NCBI GenBank assembly: GCA_037043015.1
Contig: CM073328.1
Coordinates: 9,893,495-9,957,494 of the forward strand
Direction of reading: 5' to 3'
From: Bryum argenteum
Taxonomy: Eukaryota; Streptophyta; Bryopsida; Bryales; Bryaceae
DNA: 64,000 nt
Both the position numbers and the translations under genes were made by a program. Below are positions 24,370-36,667 of the stretch, in pieces. The notes below the pieces were generated by a model. The model ran no database searches, had not been told where the DNA came from, and worked only from the letters and a program-made list of their open reading frames with translations. How positions within the stretch are numbered: position 1 is the first letter of the stretch; each line of letters begins with the position of its first letter.

Positions 24370-25215
24370 TGAAAGCAGTTTGAACAAGTATCACCATGAA
24401 AGCAATTGGAATAGCTAATACCATGAAAGCAGTTTGAATAACTATCACCCCGAAAGCAGTTGGAAATAACTATCAGTAGCTGCAGCTAAAAGCAATTGGA
24501 ATTATCTCCAACTAAAATTGTTACGAATTTGCGACAATTGGAATACCTATGACCATCTGAAGCAGTTGGGATAAACTCCAACTGAAATCACTACACGTTG
24601 CACCAATTGGGTAATTATCACCATATGGAAGCAATTGGGATAAAATCCAACTGAAACCGCTACAAACTCACTGTAGTTGGAATAACTATCACCATTTCAA
24701 AGCAGTTGGGATACACTCCTATAGAGATTGCTACAAACTTGCAGCGATTGGAATAACTATCACCCTGAAAGCAATTGGACTAACTATCACCATCTGAAAG
24801 TACTTGGGATAAACTTCAACTGAAACCGCTACACCTTGTAGCAGTTGGAATAAGATCCAACTAAAACCAACCGCTACGAACTTACTGCAGTTGAAATAAC
24901 TATCACCATCTCAAAGCAGTTGGGATACACTCCAACAGTAAAACTGCTACAAACTTAGAGTAGTTGGGATAACTATGCCCATCTAAAAGAATACCAAGTG
25001 AAACAGCTACAAACTTGTTCCAGTTCACAAACACATCAATTCTAAGTCATGTAAAAAATGATTAGTAATCTATTCTTCGATTAATATAGAACTAGCTTAC
25101 TTCAGTCATTATATCCAAGAGAAAATGTATTTTACTTCTCACGAGCAAATTTACCAAAGTTGAAACTTAATTACTAAATGAAAACGGGAAATAAATACAT
25201 ACAAGATATTATACA
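24370..25215. repeat. Repeat copy B: minisatellite array and right flank
   Basis: Units starting CAATTGGAATAACTATCACC and CAGTTGGGATAAACTCCAAC alternate from about 24370 to 25020. They are followed by a flank (AATGATTAGTAATCTATT, TGTATTTTACTTCTCACGAG) homologous to 29460-29620 after copy C. The left block of copies A and C is not found here. Confidence 0.7.
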
Positions 25216-27690
25216 ACTTCACATTTTACAAATAAGTAGATTCTTGATCATTTGTAAAATCAGATGTTAAAGGCTGGCAAAACTTTAATTTTCTTAATTT
25301 TTAGAAGAAAAAAAAATATCCGAGAAACCAACGAAGCATTTTTAGATATAAAAGGCTCTTCAAACACTTGTTCCTAGTCAAATTAGGTACATGTCTACAT
25401 AATTTTTGCCCTCGTAGGTGATTAAAAAGCCTAGATAAAATCCACTTTGATGCCTTCATAATTTACATAAAAAAAACATACAAATTTTGACAATAAAAGA
25501 AAAAAAAGGCATTTGAAGGAAGCATGGGTGATTCAGCATCTATTTGGGTGCAACAGTTTTTGCATGCCATTAATTTTTTTAAAATAAAATGAGAATAGTT
25601 TAAAAATGCAATTGCAATTGTGAGAGACGAGTAAGAATGACCCATTTCTCAAGGGGCATATGAGGTTACCCGGTCATTGGCAGGAAGTACTGGCATGATC
25701 TGGGAAAAGTGGTTTTCCAAACCGAGCTTTCAGCAACAATTGCCTTAACCCCTCAAGGAGAAGCTTCCAGACGACCATATCCGAAATCTGTGCCTTGACC
25801 CCCAAAGGAGAAGCTTCCAGATGGCCATATCTGTTGCTTTAACCCTTCAAGGAAGATTTGAGACTACCATATCTGAAATCCGTGAACAAAGTTTCTTCAA
25901 GTTGATTTCGGGAGATCCATCCTTAGGATCTTTACAATTGTGTGATAAACCTACCCATCGATGTTTATCAAATGTCACCATAACGATCTTGAGTTATATC
26001 TAGTCAAAGTTTCAGTTTTGCGTAAACAACTTATCTTTTGTGGTTGATTTCGAGCTCAAACCGCCCCTCTATGAGCTGATGCTACTAGGGGATCCAACAA
26101 AAATCATCTTACCTTTTTTGTCTTGAAGTGTTAGGTTTGGCACTCCATTTAAGGTACAAACACCTGATCCTAATGTGCAATATTTGATTTCTCAGCAACC
26201 TTAGAAAGGATAGGTCCAACATTCACTAAAATATAAGTCTTCCCCATCATCAAAATGCATCTGTCATAGTTGGTTTTTTACTTGGATTTACATTAAATTT
26301 TTACATATTCTTACCGAAAAAATTTCACACTATTGCACTCGTTCAAGTCAGAGAGTATCCGCTATTTCACACTATTGCACTCGTTCAAGTCAAAGAGCAT
26401 TGCACGCTTTGGGACTTGTCAAGAGGCCCCCAAACGACACTTGCATGGAGCACTTGAGTTTTCCTCCCCAGTCGTGATCCCTAAGACTCTCGTCATTTTC
26501 TCGTCTCAGGCCAACTAGCTCTCAAGCTGGTCAAATTTACCTCACTTGCCATGAGTTTTCGCTCTCCTTGTAGCAACAAGACAACAAACCCTTGTTTGCC
26601 CTATTGCGCGTGGAAATAGTTGCTTTCTTGAACAACTCTCTAGCCGGTCAAATAGAAGTTCGCAAAGCCGTCGCTTGCAACTCGACTCTCTCGCCATTCG
26701 CGGGCAACGTTTAGGAGAAATTGCGTAAACAACTTCCACCACCTTGAAGCTCACATGAAAACTCATTGCCATCTTCCATTTAGAGGGACTAGTTTGCGAG
26801 CAACATACTCTAAGTTTCTACAAGTCTAAGAGGGAAATTATTTCCATATAACGATCTTTATAAACTCAAGAGAAAGTTAAATTTATTGATTTTTATTATT
26901 TTATATATGGAGACACTCCAGGGCTGAGATCAGAAAATGATTTGATAGCAGGAAACTCAGAAACATGGACGGTTGCCAACAGTCCCCACCTTCGGATGCT
27001 GGCAAATATAATAATTGCATGAACATGCGATCATAAATTCCCTTTTTGATGTACTCGAAGCAGATGCACTTCACAATTTTAAAAAACTAAGTTAATTCAC
27101 ATTCAAGCACTTTCGGTTTACTGTGCCACCCAACTAGAAGGAATAACTCACTTTTAGCACATGCAACGCCCAACATTACAAGTGAACCACCCTGATTGCT
27201 CATATTGATTACCAATGTGGCACCTAACCAAGAATCCTCAACTCCATTCACATTTAATTCCATGATAATGAAATCTATTGAAAGGCCAACTTGGGGGTGA
27301 ATCCTATGTGGCTGGAATTTACAATTAAATGAAATAAAATTACAAATGGTGATGCTGAGGTGTCAAGCGCGTTAATTCCCACTAGACTGGAGAATCAAAT
27401 CGTGTTATAGAATGTAAATAGGGAAGGAATGATGTGTTGTCTTTCTGTTTACTAAATTTGAATGTATGCCCATTCTCTAAACACTTACTCATGGTTTTGT
27501 GGCAAGAGAAATTAGCTTGGGAGTTGGTAAACTAACTAATTTACTGCTTCGAGTTGGTAAACCAACTAATTTACTAGGATACTCCATTACATCTCTATAG
27601 TTATTTGACAAATTTTATTGTATTGAACTTATATCATGTATCCTAAATTTTATCCTCGACTATATGCAATGAAATTTAAGAAATAAACTT
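25216..27690. other. Spacer with small tandem repeats
   Basis: About 25745-25885 carries three diverged units around CCTTAACCCCTCAAGGAGAAG and CCATATC. About 26327-26395 carries two units of TCACACTATTGCACTCGTTC. A stretch near 26530-26680 resembles the reverse complement of 40985-41070 and is probably repeat-derived. No gene is supported. Confidence 0.4.
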
Positions 27691-27699
27691 GGTATGTGT

Positions 27700-29640
27700 T
27701 TTAGTATGAACTAAAAAAGTGCTCTTGAGGGGTTGGTTTTGGTTAGCTATGAGTTTTAAGTTTGGTATGACTTGTGTGTATATCATATTGGATATGATGA
27801 TTCACAAATTTACATTGGTGAGTTTCTATTTGTTTTTTTTTTGTTTCATTTTTAGCAAACGAAGGGCTTTTAGAAGGTACCAACGTAGTACTCTAAGCTT
27901 GTTTAACTCTCGATAATGTGTAATGTTTCAAGGGTTGTGAGTAAAGGTGGTTTCGTATGCATACTACTTGATTCTTTGTTGGTAGGAGTGGTAGGAGAGA
28001 ACTGAGGTCCTTTTAGATGAATCTCAAAACGTGAACCAACATGGGCAATGTATATGTTTTCACCGTCAAGTTGAGGGCTTTGAGGTGGGCCTTCTTGCCA
28101 ACATCTCAGAAAGCACCAATTTTAGACTATAAGCTTGTCCAACTTTGAGAAACCTATCATATTTTCTAACTTGTTAAAAAAGGGCATTTGTGTAAGCGAA
28201 TTGTTTGATTGTCAGTTGGTTATAGGGAGTAGAGACATTCTACATGATTCCTAAAAGGTGAACCAATATGCACAAGCAACAAGGTGTTGACGTGTATTCT
28301 ATGACCAACAAGTTGACGGCTCTCAGGTGGGGCCTTTTGTAAACAAAGTGAATTTAACAAATGGGAGAACTCTCATCGTCAACAAGAGTACCAACCAACT
28401 GAAAACTATTACAAACTTGTCCATGTTTTAGAAGCATGCCATATTCTACGACATTGCGAATCTCTCTGGCAGTGCGAATCTGATTAGCAGGATATGGAAA
28501 TAACTAATCTCTTTGACGACATGTCTTGTTCTCGAAGAAACCCACTTTCACTACTTGCAGCCGTTGGAATAGCTATCACCATCTGAACGTAGTTGGGATA
28601 AATTCCAACTGAAAACCGCTACAAACTTGTAGCAGTTGGAACAACTATCACCATCTGAACGCAGTTGAGATAGATTTCAACTAAAACTGCTACAAACTTG
28701 CAGTAGTTGGAATAACTATCAACATTTGAAAGCAATTGGAGTAACTATCACCCTCAAAGCAATTGGAATAACTATCACACGGAAAGCAATTGGAATAAAT
28801 ACCACCGCATCTGAGAGTGATTGGAATTAACTCCAACTGAACTTTTTACAACCTTGCGCCAGTTGAAATACCTATGACCATCTGAAAGCAGTTGAAATTA
28901 ACTCCAAGTGAAACCGCTACACCTTACACCAGTTCGAATAACCATCACCATCTGGAAGCAATTGGGATAAAATCCAACAAAAACCGCTACAAACTTGCTA
29001 TAGTTGGAATAACTATCACCATCTCAAAGCACTTGGGATACACTCCAACTGAAATTGCTACAAACTTCCAGTGGTTGGAATAACTATCACGTTGGAAACA
29101 ATTGGAGTAACTATCACTCTAAAAGCAATTGGAATAACTATCTCCATCTGAAAGGAGTTGGGATAAACTCCAACTAAAATTGATACACCTTGCAGTAGTT
29201 GGAATAAGCATGATCATCTGAAAGCAGTTGGAATAAACTCCAACTGAGACCGCTACACCTTGCAGCAGCTGGGATAGAATCCAGCTGAAACCAACCGCTA
29301 CAGACTTAACGTAGTTGGAATAAGTATCACCATGTCAAAGCGGTTGGCATACACTCCAACTAAAATTGCTACAAACTTAGAGAAGTTGGGATAACTATGC
29401 CCATCTGAAAGAATATCAAGTGAAACCGTTTTCCAGTTGACAAACACGCCATATTCTAAGCCATGTGAAAAATGATTAGTAATGTATTTTGCGTTTAATG
29501 GAACTAGCTTACTTCAATCATTACATTCAAGAAAAAATGTATTTTACTTCTCATGGGCAAATTTATTAAAGTTGAAACTTAATTACTGAATAAAAAAGGG
29601 AAATAAACTCACATTCTCCAAATAAGTAGTTCCATACCAA
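27700..29640. repeat. Repeat copy C: complete flank-array-flank structure
   Basis: The left block at 27700-28555 matches copy A, the minisatellite runs about 28555-29430, and the right flank at 29440-29640 matches copy B. This is the most complete copy, and so defines the element. The composite unit is about 71 bases, made of a 29-base half (through CACCATCTGAAAG) and a 42-base half (through CCGCTACAAACTTGCAG); both start CAGTTGGRATAA. Confidence 0.7.
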
Positions 29641-30655
29641 ATAGTCTAGAATGAAATCGGATATGGTAATCAAAAACTTTTGAAAGTCCTATACATCAAT
29701 CACAAGCGAGTAGCTAGCGAGGCATTACCAACCACGCTAGTGGGAAGGTTTTTTACCGCGAAGGTAAAATATTCAAAAACCCCAGTAACTCCGCGGGATA
29801 AAAATATCTTTCCCCCCGAACGGGAGTGCGCATCACATGGATGTACTTCGTCCGTAAACCCGGACAACCACATCCATCATTCATCCAGAATTATGCCATC
29901 CACTTGCAAAAGTGGATGATAACCTGACGATAGGCAGTGGAGGCGCTGGGGTCGAGCCTCTACCTTTGAAGGTCCGCACTACCGTAGCTCCTTTTTTGAT
30001 TTCATTGTTGCGGGAGAGGGGCGTCCGTCACTGCAGACGTTGGTACGCTCTCTCTCAGATCGCCTCTCCTTCCTCTTAGCTTTCGCAAATACTCAAGTCC
30101 CCCTTTGAAACGGCCGTTTTTTCGCATTTTTTTGAACTTTTTTGAGCCAGCTTTGGATCAGTATGGCCATTTTCCCTTCAAAATCGTCCATGGAGGCGCT
30201 TGTTTCAGTTTTCGCGCATTAGCCATCCCTCCATGTTCGAATCTTGGCTTCTGTGATACTGATCTTGATTTGGCGGGGCTTGTTTTACAGGATTAGGGTT
30301 CTAATTAGGTTTCTCTTTGGACGGTGGAGGATTGGAAAACGAGGAGTTGGAGCGTGTTTGCCTCACGCCGGTACGTTTTGAACTTCAGCCGCCATTTTTT
30401 GAAATTTTGAATGGAGATCGGTGTTTTGACGAGTGTGTTTGTCTATTGTCACAGGGTGTGCATACCGCTTATTTGTGTATATATATATATGCGGCCGCTG
30501 TACATGAAGAGACAACAACACACCAATTTTGTACATTTTTTGGATCAGTCACGATAATTGTAAAGGTCGCAAAGCTGGATATTGCAAGGAACATTGGTGG
30601 TGTCCAGCAGTTGGCTGGGGCTTGGAACTCTCTGGAGAATAGTAATCGTTCCGAG
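29641..30655. other. Upstream region of the 30.7-kb gene, moderate GC
   Basis: GC rises from about 29.69 kb. A small hairpin lies at 29899-29918 (CATCCACTT/AAGTGGATG). Pyrimidine-rich acceptor-like sites at about 30291 and 30454 suggest 5' UTR introns of the downstream gene. The frame open before 30656 has no ATG. A GGGTCGAGCCT stretch near 29950 was considered as a tRNA B-box and rejected. Confidence 0.35.
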
Positions 30656-31854
30656 ATGAACGATGGGCGGCGCCCCTCGCTCACGGGATTTCGTGTCGAA
30701 GGGAACAACGATGAAGAAGTTATTTGTCCCAAGCCCCGGCGGCCGACCACTATCTCCTGTCCTGTCAATGAGTACCTGAAACCTTCGAGGCGGCGAAGAA
30801 GGTATAACTGCGTTGCTATCCGTCTGTAGTCTTTCCCCTTCGCACGGATGTGATCGACTTTTCACTTCGATGGTTTCGTCAACTCATGTGGTGTTATCTT
30901 TCGTGATTGTGTTTGCAGTCAAGCGACTGTGAGACCAGAGGGAGATGCCGGCTTTGATTTACTCGATATCTTTCTCAGCAAGGTTAGAATATTTCGCTTG
31001 AATCTCCTGATTTTTGAACACAGGATCCTCTTTGAACTTTTTCGCGTGTTTTCTTTACGAAAGATGGCCTCGGTTCCTGACATAGTAGAAGTCTCACAAG
31101 ATCAATCTGTTCATAAGTGAAGTTAGTATAAGATGAGAGGTTGCAGATAAGCATCGGAATACCAAGTGGTCGTAGACGTCCACTCGTTATGCTTACGTCA
31201 ACGACACGTCCAACCTAAGTTTATAAGTAGACGTGTTCAGTTCTTGTTAGTATATCGAAAGTAGGTAGTAGGTTGAAGAAATAGTTGAGAACCTGAATTT
31301 CATTCAAGGGTGAGTGGTTGTAGACAAATGGCTAAGGCGAACCAAGATGGTTATAGGAGTTGATACAAGAGGTCCTTAACGGTTTTAGTACTCTCACTTT
31401 ATTTGTGTTGGTAGCGGTCTGATCTCTGTACTGGATGCGGACTGATATCAGTACTGGTAGCGGATTGATATGTATGTACTACGTGGTGATTGGAAGTTGC
31501 ATCTGATATCTGGTGGTGGGAGACCACATGATGCTTGATGGCACTTATTGTGAATGGTACCGATTATGAATGGTACTGAATGGTACTCACAAGTTACAAC
31601 GTGTATCTCTTCTGCTGCAGGGTGGCTGTGGAGATATTTCCAATTTTGGCTGTTCACCCCCATACTTCAGCGGCTCGCCTCCGAGTCGGACAGGGAACCC
31701 ACTCATTCACGACGTGGAGTTTCTGCAGCAGAGAGCACAGTCGGTGCTGTCACACCGTGGGCCCACCTCCTTCGGTGGAAATCCGGTGGTGCGCGTGGAA
31801 GGCTTCGCTTCAGCTGGACCCGATTCGCGCTCTCGTGTCTCCACTCTTGCATGA
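30656..31854 (+). CDS. Conserved plant protein of unknown function (SPP-GSPPSR / VRVEGF motifs)
   Basis: Three exons, 30656-30801, 30919-30982 and 31621-31854, join in frame to 147 residues ending in TGA. The family is one I recognise from land plants but cannot assign a function to. Shared features are an early [10 protein letters not shown] motif, then [11 protein letters not shown], then [17 protein letters not shown], and a C-terminal VVRVEGF followed by Ser-rich residues ending in Leu-Ala. No membrane segment or signal is visible; the middle is basic (five consecutive Arg residues). The start is the first in-frame ATG after a long frame open on its 5' side without ATG; an upstream coding exon cannot be excluded. 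The stop codon lies inside the first unit of a 36-base tandem repeat. All introns are GT-AG. Confidence 0.65.
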
Positions 31855-31932
31855 CAATCAATGGCTCTCGAAGTCTCGACTCTTGCATGACAATCAATGG
31901 CTTCCAAAGTCTCGATTCTTGCATGAGAATTG
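31844..31932. repeat. 36-base tandem repeat across a stop codon
   Basis: Units begin at 31844, 31880 and (partial) 31916, each with CTCTTGCATGACAATCAATGG or a variant. The first unit contains the last codons and TGA of the 30.7-kb gene; the others extend its 3' UTR. Confidence 0.85.
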
Positions 31933-34900
31933 ACTTCCATCTGTAGGTAAACTGAGTGTAAGGCAGCGATTGTCACTATTTTTGGGGGGAGGGAGGGAGG
32001 CTCATATCCACATACCACAACAACCAACCAATGCGGCTCGGTGGCTGAGACATACAAGGTACAGATTCTCATGAAGGTTTCTTCATTGTCCAGCCGATGT
32101 TCAAATTTCCGGGAAAAGGCTGAAGGGCTGTTTTTGTATTTGAGAGAGAGGTTTCCATTTGTACACATCATCGATGGATCAGTTAGCTAGCTAGCAATTT
32201 TAGACACATTTACTGAGTGAGCGAGCGAGCGAGGAAACTGGCAAATTATCCTAATTTTTGGGTTATTTTCCTCGGCGAGTGTGAGCGAGTGAGAGAGAGA
32301 GAGAGAGTACATGATGAGTTTTTGTCCAATTTTTTCTTTTTCTGACGGCCTTTAGTCTTGTACAGATATGTGAACCTGTAATCTTATTGTAACCGTTTCT
32401 CAATCAGATGTTTCTTCTGTAATTTACCCGTGAGCTCTTTCTTACGAGCTCCACCTTGTACCACAACATTTGTGAAAATAAAAGCATCCTCTAATATCAT
32501 GTGAAGTCTTCATACGTAATGCACATTGATTGATTGATACTTCGCAGATGATATTTTCACAGATGTCACACGGTAATGAGTGCCAGGGTTCATGTCAAGT
32601 CAGTATTGCGCACTGTAACGGGCGTTGGTGAGAAAGATGTTTTTTTGTATTTTATTGATGAGGTTGGTGGGTGAGGTTATGACATTCTCCTGGTGATAAG
32701 GATTCGTCCACGCAGGGGTTCAACTTAGGTGGATGATTGCCTGTCCATAATCTTTTTAGCTGACATTCTCCTGTTGATCTTGAATGACACAATTGCGTAC
32801 TGAACAGAAGTGAAATGAATCCTGATGATGTGGGAGAATTTTCACTGTACAGAAGTACAAACGTGATGCCCATTTCGTAATGTACCTGGTCCTTTGCTGT
32901 GCACGTTAGTACGAAATGGCAGTTGCATCCTATACCTTTCTGGCTGATTGCACAGTAATGTGCAGTCACTTTTTCCTCTAGGTAACTCCTGCGTATAGAT
33001 TCATATCTCGTCACCCTAGTTTTCTGATACAGAAAATGAAGAGAAATATAAATGAGGAGCATCTCATTCCATATTGTGGCTGGCATTGAGATCTGAATAT
33101 TGCAAACATCATTTTCGTCATCCAGTCACTTCTGTGACTGATACGGATTATTTTTACACTGATGCTACACGGTGATTGAATAACAAAAAGTGCCATTGAA
33201 TGATGGTTTGTTTTAAACATGAAAACGTCCAAACTTTTGGTTCCACCCTGATGTAGGGTACATAGGAAATGTCAATGAGGGTGGGACTCTTAAACACACT
33301 GAAATGTCAATGAGTGGTATTCAACACATAACCCTGTTCTAATGTGATAGTATCCATTTTACAAAATGTGTTAATTCCTTACAGTTGAAGCACCTTAGAA
33401 ACTCAAAGAGTCATTCCTTAAAGGTATACAAACACTTCTAACCAGATCATGTTGAATGTTCGCTTCAAATTTGCCAACAAACCAAAGTACCCTGCTATAT
33501 AACTCATGTCATTCCATGTCCTTGAAAGACCAACCCACTCTGTCAACTAAGTGGGTAACCAGGCGGATGACAGTTTAAAATCATACTTGGATCGAAGCAA
33601 CTTCAAATCCATTGCACTCGATGCGGATGAATTGAATTTAGTCCAGAAACATCAGTGATACCAATCCTGATAATCATGCATTGTCAATGGAAAAGCAACC
33701 ACGACCTTCTCATTCCTAATCATAAACATGGATCATCACAAGCTAGAAAGAGGCCATTGAGATAACCATCATTGCACCAGACATCAAAATATCAACAGTA
33801 CAGCACGAGCTTGATGTGGAACCAATTTTAAAATAGTCCATTTCGTGCAATAAAAGAATTAAATGGAAAACCTGCGGAAAGCTTCACATTCTTTGTGCTT
33901 CCCAATGGAAGGGAGAGGAAGGATCTACAGATGCAGCGCACGTGGTTCGAATCCCCAGAAAGACGAGTCGAGCAGGCAGGAGGATGGTTGTTGTTGTCAG
34001 TCAGGCATCGTCAATAATCCATAGTCCTGACAACCACACACCACCACCACCGATTCACTTTCTCCATGCAATCACCCTCTCCGAAGTACGAGAGACCAGG
34101 TGGCCACTACCCTCACCCAACGATCACTTGCTCTCATCTCATACAAACCAAACTCTACTGAAAACAAAAGCCATTGATTGTCCACACACAACAAAACCAT
34201 CAGCTGCATCGATAGAACCAGGTTGATATTTATGACTCGGACAGAAATGGTTGAAAGCAAGATCAGAACCTGAACTAGATATAAAACAACAGAGATCATT
34301 TTAAATTGTGTTATTTGGGGTGCAACAGACTCAGCAGGCGATGAAATGTGGTCATATTATGGGATGTGTCAGGGTCGATTGAGGAGGATGCTGCCAGAAC
34401 ATTCAAGAGTTATCTGGAATCGGACCAGGTCTGACACTTGGGATGATGAAGAGAAGAAAGGAGTAGTGTCAGGAATGTAGTTTATTGGGATTATAAAGAG
34501 AAGGAGGCGTAGTGTCAGGAATGTAGTTTATTGACATGTTTGTTTGTTGGCAAGGGCCCTTCTAAGACATGGGATTGAACAATAGAATAATAGAATCGCA
34601 CCAAATTTGCTTTATGTGCCGTCCTCACCGTCTGATGCACGGCCAACATCACACTCGTGAGCTACCATTGCGAAGATCTTGTCAGAGAAGATCTTTCGTG
34701 AGCTACCATTGCATTCTCCCGAAAATCTTGTCAGAGACACTGTCCTGTTTAAACATTATCGTCTTCTATAATAGGCACTGGCGAACATAATAAAAAAGAA
34801 AACTATGAAGTCTCAGCCCTCTAACGTTTCATCTTGCTATCCATACTTCATCTTGATTTCAGATAAAAATACGAAATGCATGAACCGTGCACTCTAATCT

Positions 34901-35286
34901 ACAGCCGTCCACAGTAAACACTAAAATTCTGCGGCATGACTATGTTGAGTATCAAACTGCTCGCTTGCTTGCTTGCAGAGTCTAGACTGTGAAATAGATT
35001 ATTAATAGCTCGTCGAGTATATTTCTAAAACTGCTTAAGTGTACTGAAGTGATGGCCTCCAAGAATCGAACCAGCTTCTACATCCGATCTATTGACCTGG
35101 TTCTGTTAGCTTCTGTGAAGAACAATAAAACTGCCACTCTACTACCTCGCTAAGGTTGGACAGACTTTTGAATTATGCTACTGTGACTGCTGGATGGAGC
35201 TCAGAGACCGATGTTTTGTTTCATCATACAAAGAAGTGCAACAAAGATTTGTGCAAATGATCTACAATGTTGGGCGAAAAATACCA
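31933..35286. other. 3' UTR and intergenic spacer
   Basis: GAGC/GA microsatellites lie at about 32218-32235 and 32283-32308. Short direct repeats occur near 34460-34530 (AGTGTCAGGAATGTAGTTTA twice) and 34657-34740 (GTGAGCTACCATTGC twice). Nothing recognisable as a gene is seen on either strand. Confidence 0.4.
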
Positions 35287-36421
35287 TCAGGAAATATCCA
35301 TGTGCGTACCCTGGAGGAGGGCGCCAGCTGAGGACCGAAGCTGCGACACCAATCGCGCTGAAGCTGTTGCATTGTGCAATGGCAGCAAGGACTGCACACA
35401 TGCCATTTCCCCTGGCAACCTAATGACAACGAAACAACCACACTTAGAAAAGCAATCTGGAGCATCGGCATAAATCCTCGCAATATGGAAGCATACATCT
35501 CCTCACGATGGTGACTGCAATAATCTAAGCTTCAAATACATCATATCTTTTCAAAGTGATAATTCGAGTTGCTTTGGTTGGTCCATTGTTTTCTTCCAAC
35601 CAGAAATTTTGAGCATCATGGGTTGAGATAACGCTATAACCCTTGTGGCCATTTCTTGATCTCCTGTAGTGAGTTGTAATTTGTATTCTAAATAAACGAC
35701 TTACAATTGTAAGCTACTTTAACAATGTGCTGCCGTTCTAGCCTTTCCAGCACCCCTACAGATAGAGAAGTGTAACCCACCAGCATCAGCTCATCTTCAG
35801 ATGATCATATCCTTAAATTGCTTAAATGAGATGACACATTGCTTTCTTCCAAGGCAGAGCATCATGGTAATGTGGATCGAATGATGACCTATGTGGTTGT
35901 TTCACAATCGCCTTCAGTAAGTTGCATTGCCATGAGTTACATGTGTGAGCTAATCAATACCCTCCCTGTTTCAGCATCACTAAATGGTTCGACAAAATTT
36001 CATATAGGAAAGGTATAATTCACCACCGTAATAGTGATCAGAATTAGCTCAGCCTCGAATGAGTGTGATAATTAAACTGCCTCACATGTATTTGGGTCCT
36101 ATTTAATGTGCTACCGTTCTAGCCTTAAAGCAATGCTTCAAGGTGTTAGGTTTCAGGATGCGAATGGGTGCCATATCCAAATTGGATGGTTCAACAGCAA
36201 TAGAGTGCATTGTACCTGGCGAAGAAAGCTCCAGGTCTGGGGCGAGACTCCATGAAAAAGGATTTGGGCGAAGCAGCAGATCGAAATGGCGCTCCTCCTC
36301 CTCGAGCTGCTGCACCCATTTCACTAGTGGCCGCTGCTGTTTTGTTACCGCAAAAACGCCCTGCCGCTCTGGCAGTGTTGGACATAAATGAACGGGCCAT
36401 GTGCCGACTCACACCCGCCAT
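35287..36421 (-). CDS. NFD6: NUCLEAR FUSION DEFECTIVE 6-like mitochondrial protein
   Basis: Two exons, 36421-36216 and 35419-35287, join in frame (CAG|GTACAA donor, CATTAG acceptor) to 112 residues. The first exon is an Ala/Ser/Arg-rich, acid-poor leader typical of mitochondrial import. The second begins with the family signature RLPGEMACVQSLLPLHNATA, followed by SARLVSQLRSSAGALLQGT, matching the conserved end of plant NFD6-like proteins. Arabidopsis NFD6 is a small mitochondrial protein whose loss disturbs polar nuclear fusion in the female gametophyte; its molecular role is unknown. The last codons run on to a TGA after LLQGT; a weak GTACGC donor there could give an alternative tail. A telo-box lies about 75 bases upstream of the ATG. 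Only the first exon shows as a distinct open frame, because the second overlaps longer frames in other phases. Confidence 0.75.
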
Positions 36422-36494
36422 CGCTCCTGCAAATTCTCAACAATTCTCGAACAGAATGCGACGAACTCGCTCGCCCGACTCGCAGGATGGTGGA

Positions 36495-36509
36495 GGGTTT
36501 AGGGTTTAA
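36495..36509 (-). promoter_or_regulatory. Telo-box upstream of the NFD6-like gene
   Basis: The plus strand reads GGGTTTAGGGTTTAA (AAACCCTAAACCC on the gene's strand), about 75 bases before the start. A second partial copy lies near 36514-36523. Confidence 0.5.
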
Positions 36510-36600
36510 GGAGTAGGGTTTTAGTCCCACTTTCAAAAGCAATGCAATTTTTCTTTGCACTTTTATCACCATATTCATTGAGTTGGGATTACCCTATTAA

Positions 36601-36667
36601 CCCTTAATAGCATGCCCCTCGGGCTTGGTTTCCAGTGTATTTTCAGAGGGGCTTGACGTTTTAAGGG
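36601..36667. mobile_element. 67-base TTAA-flanked miniature element
   Basis: It begins CCCTTAATAGCATGCCCC and ends GGGGCTTGACGTTTTAAGGG, with TTAA immediately on both sides (36597-36600 and 36668-36671). It shares the motif GCCCCTCGGGCTTG with the element ending at 37925. Confidence 0.6.

Noticed and set aside
29930-30000. Possible tRNA or SINE: GGGTCGAGCCT resembling a B-box, followed by a T-run
   Set aside because: No cloverleaf can be folded, the A-box-like stretch is too close, and the area fits a gene leader better.
33930-33960. GTGGTTCGAATCCCC resembling a tRNA T-arm
   Set aside because: No matching acceptor, D or anticodon arms are found upstream.
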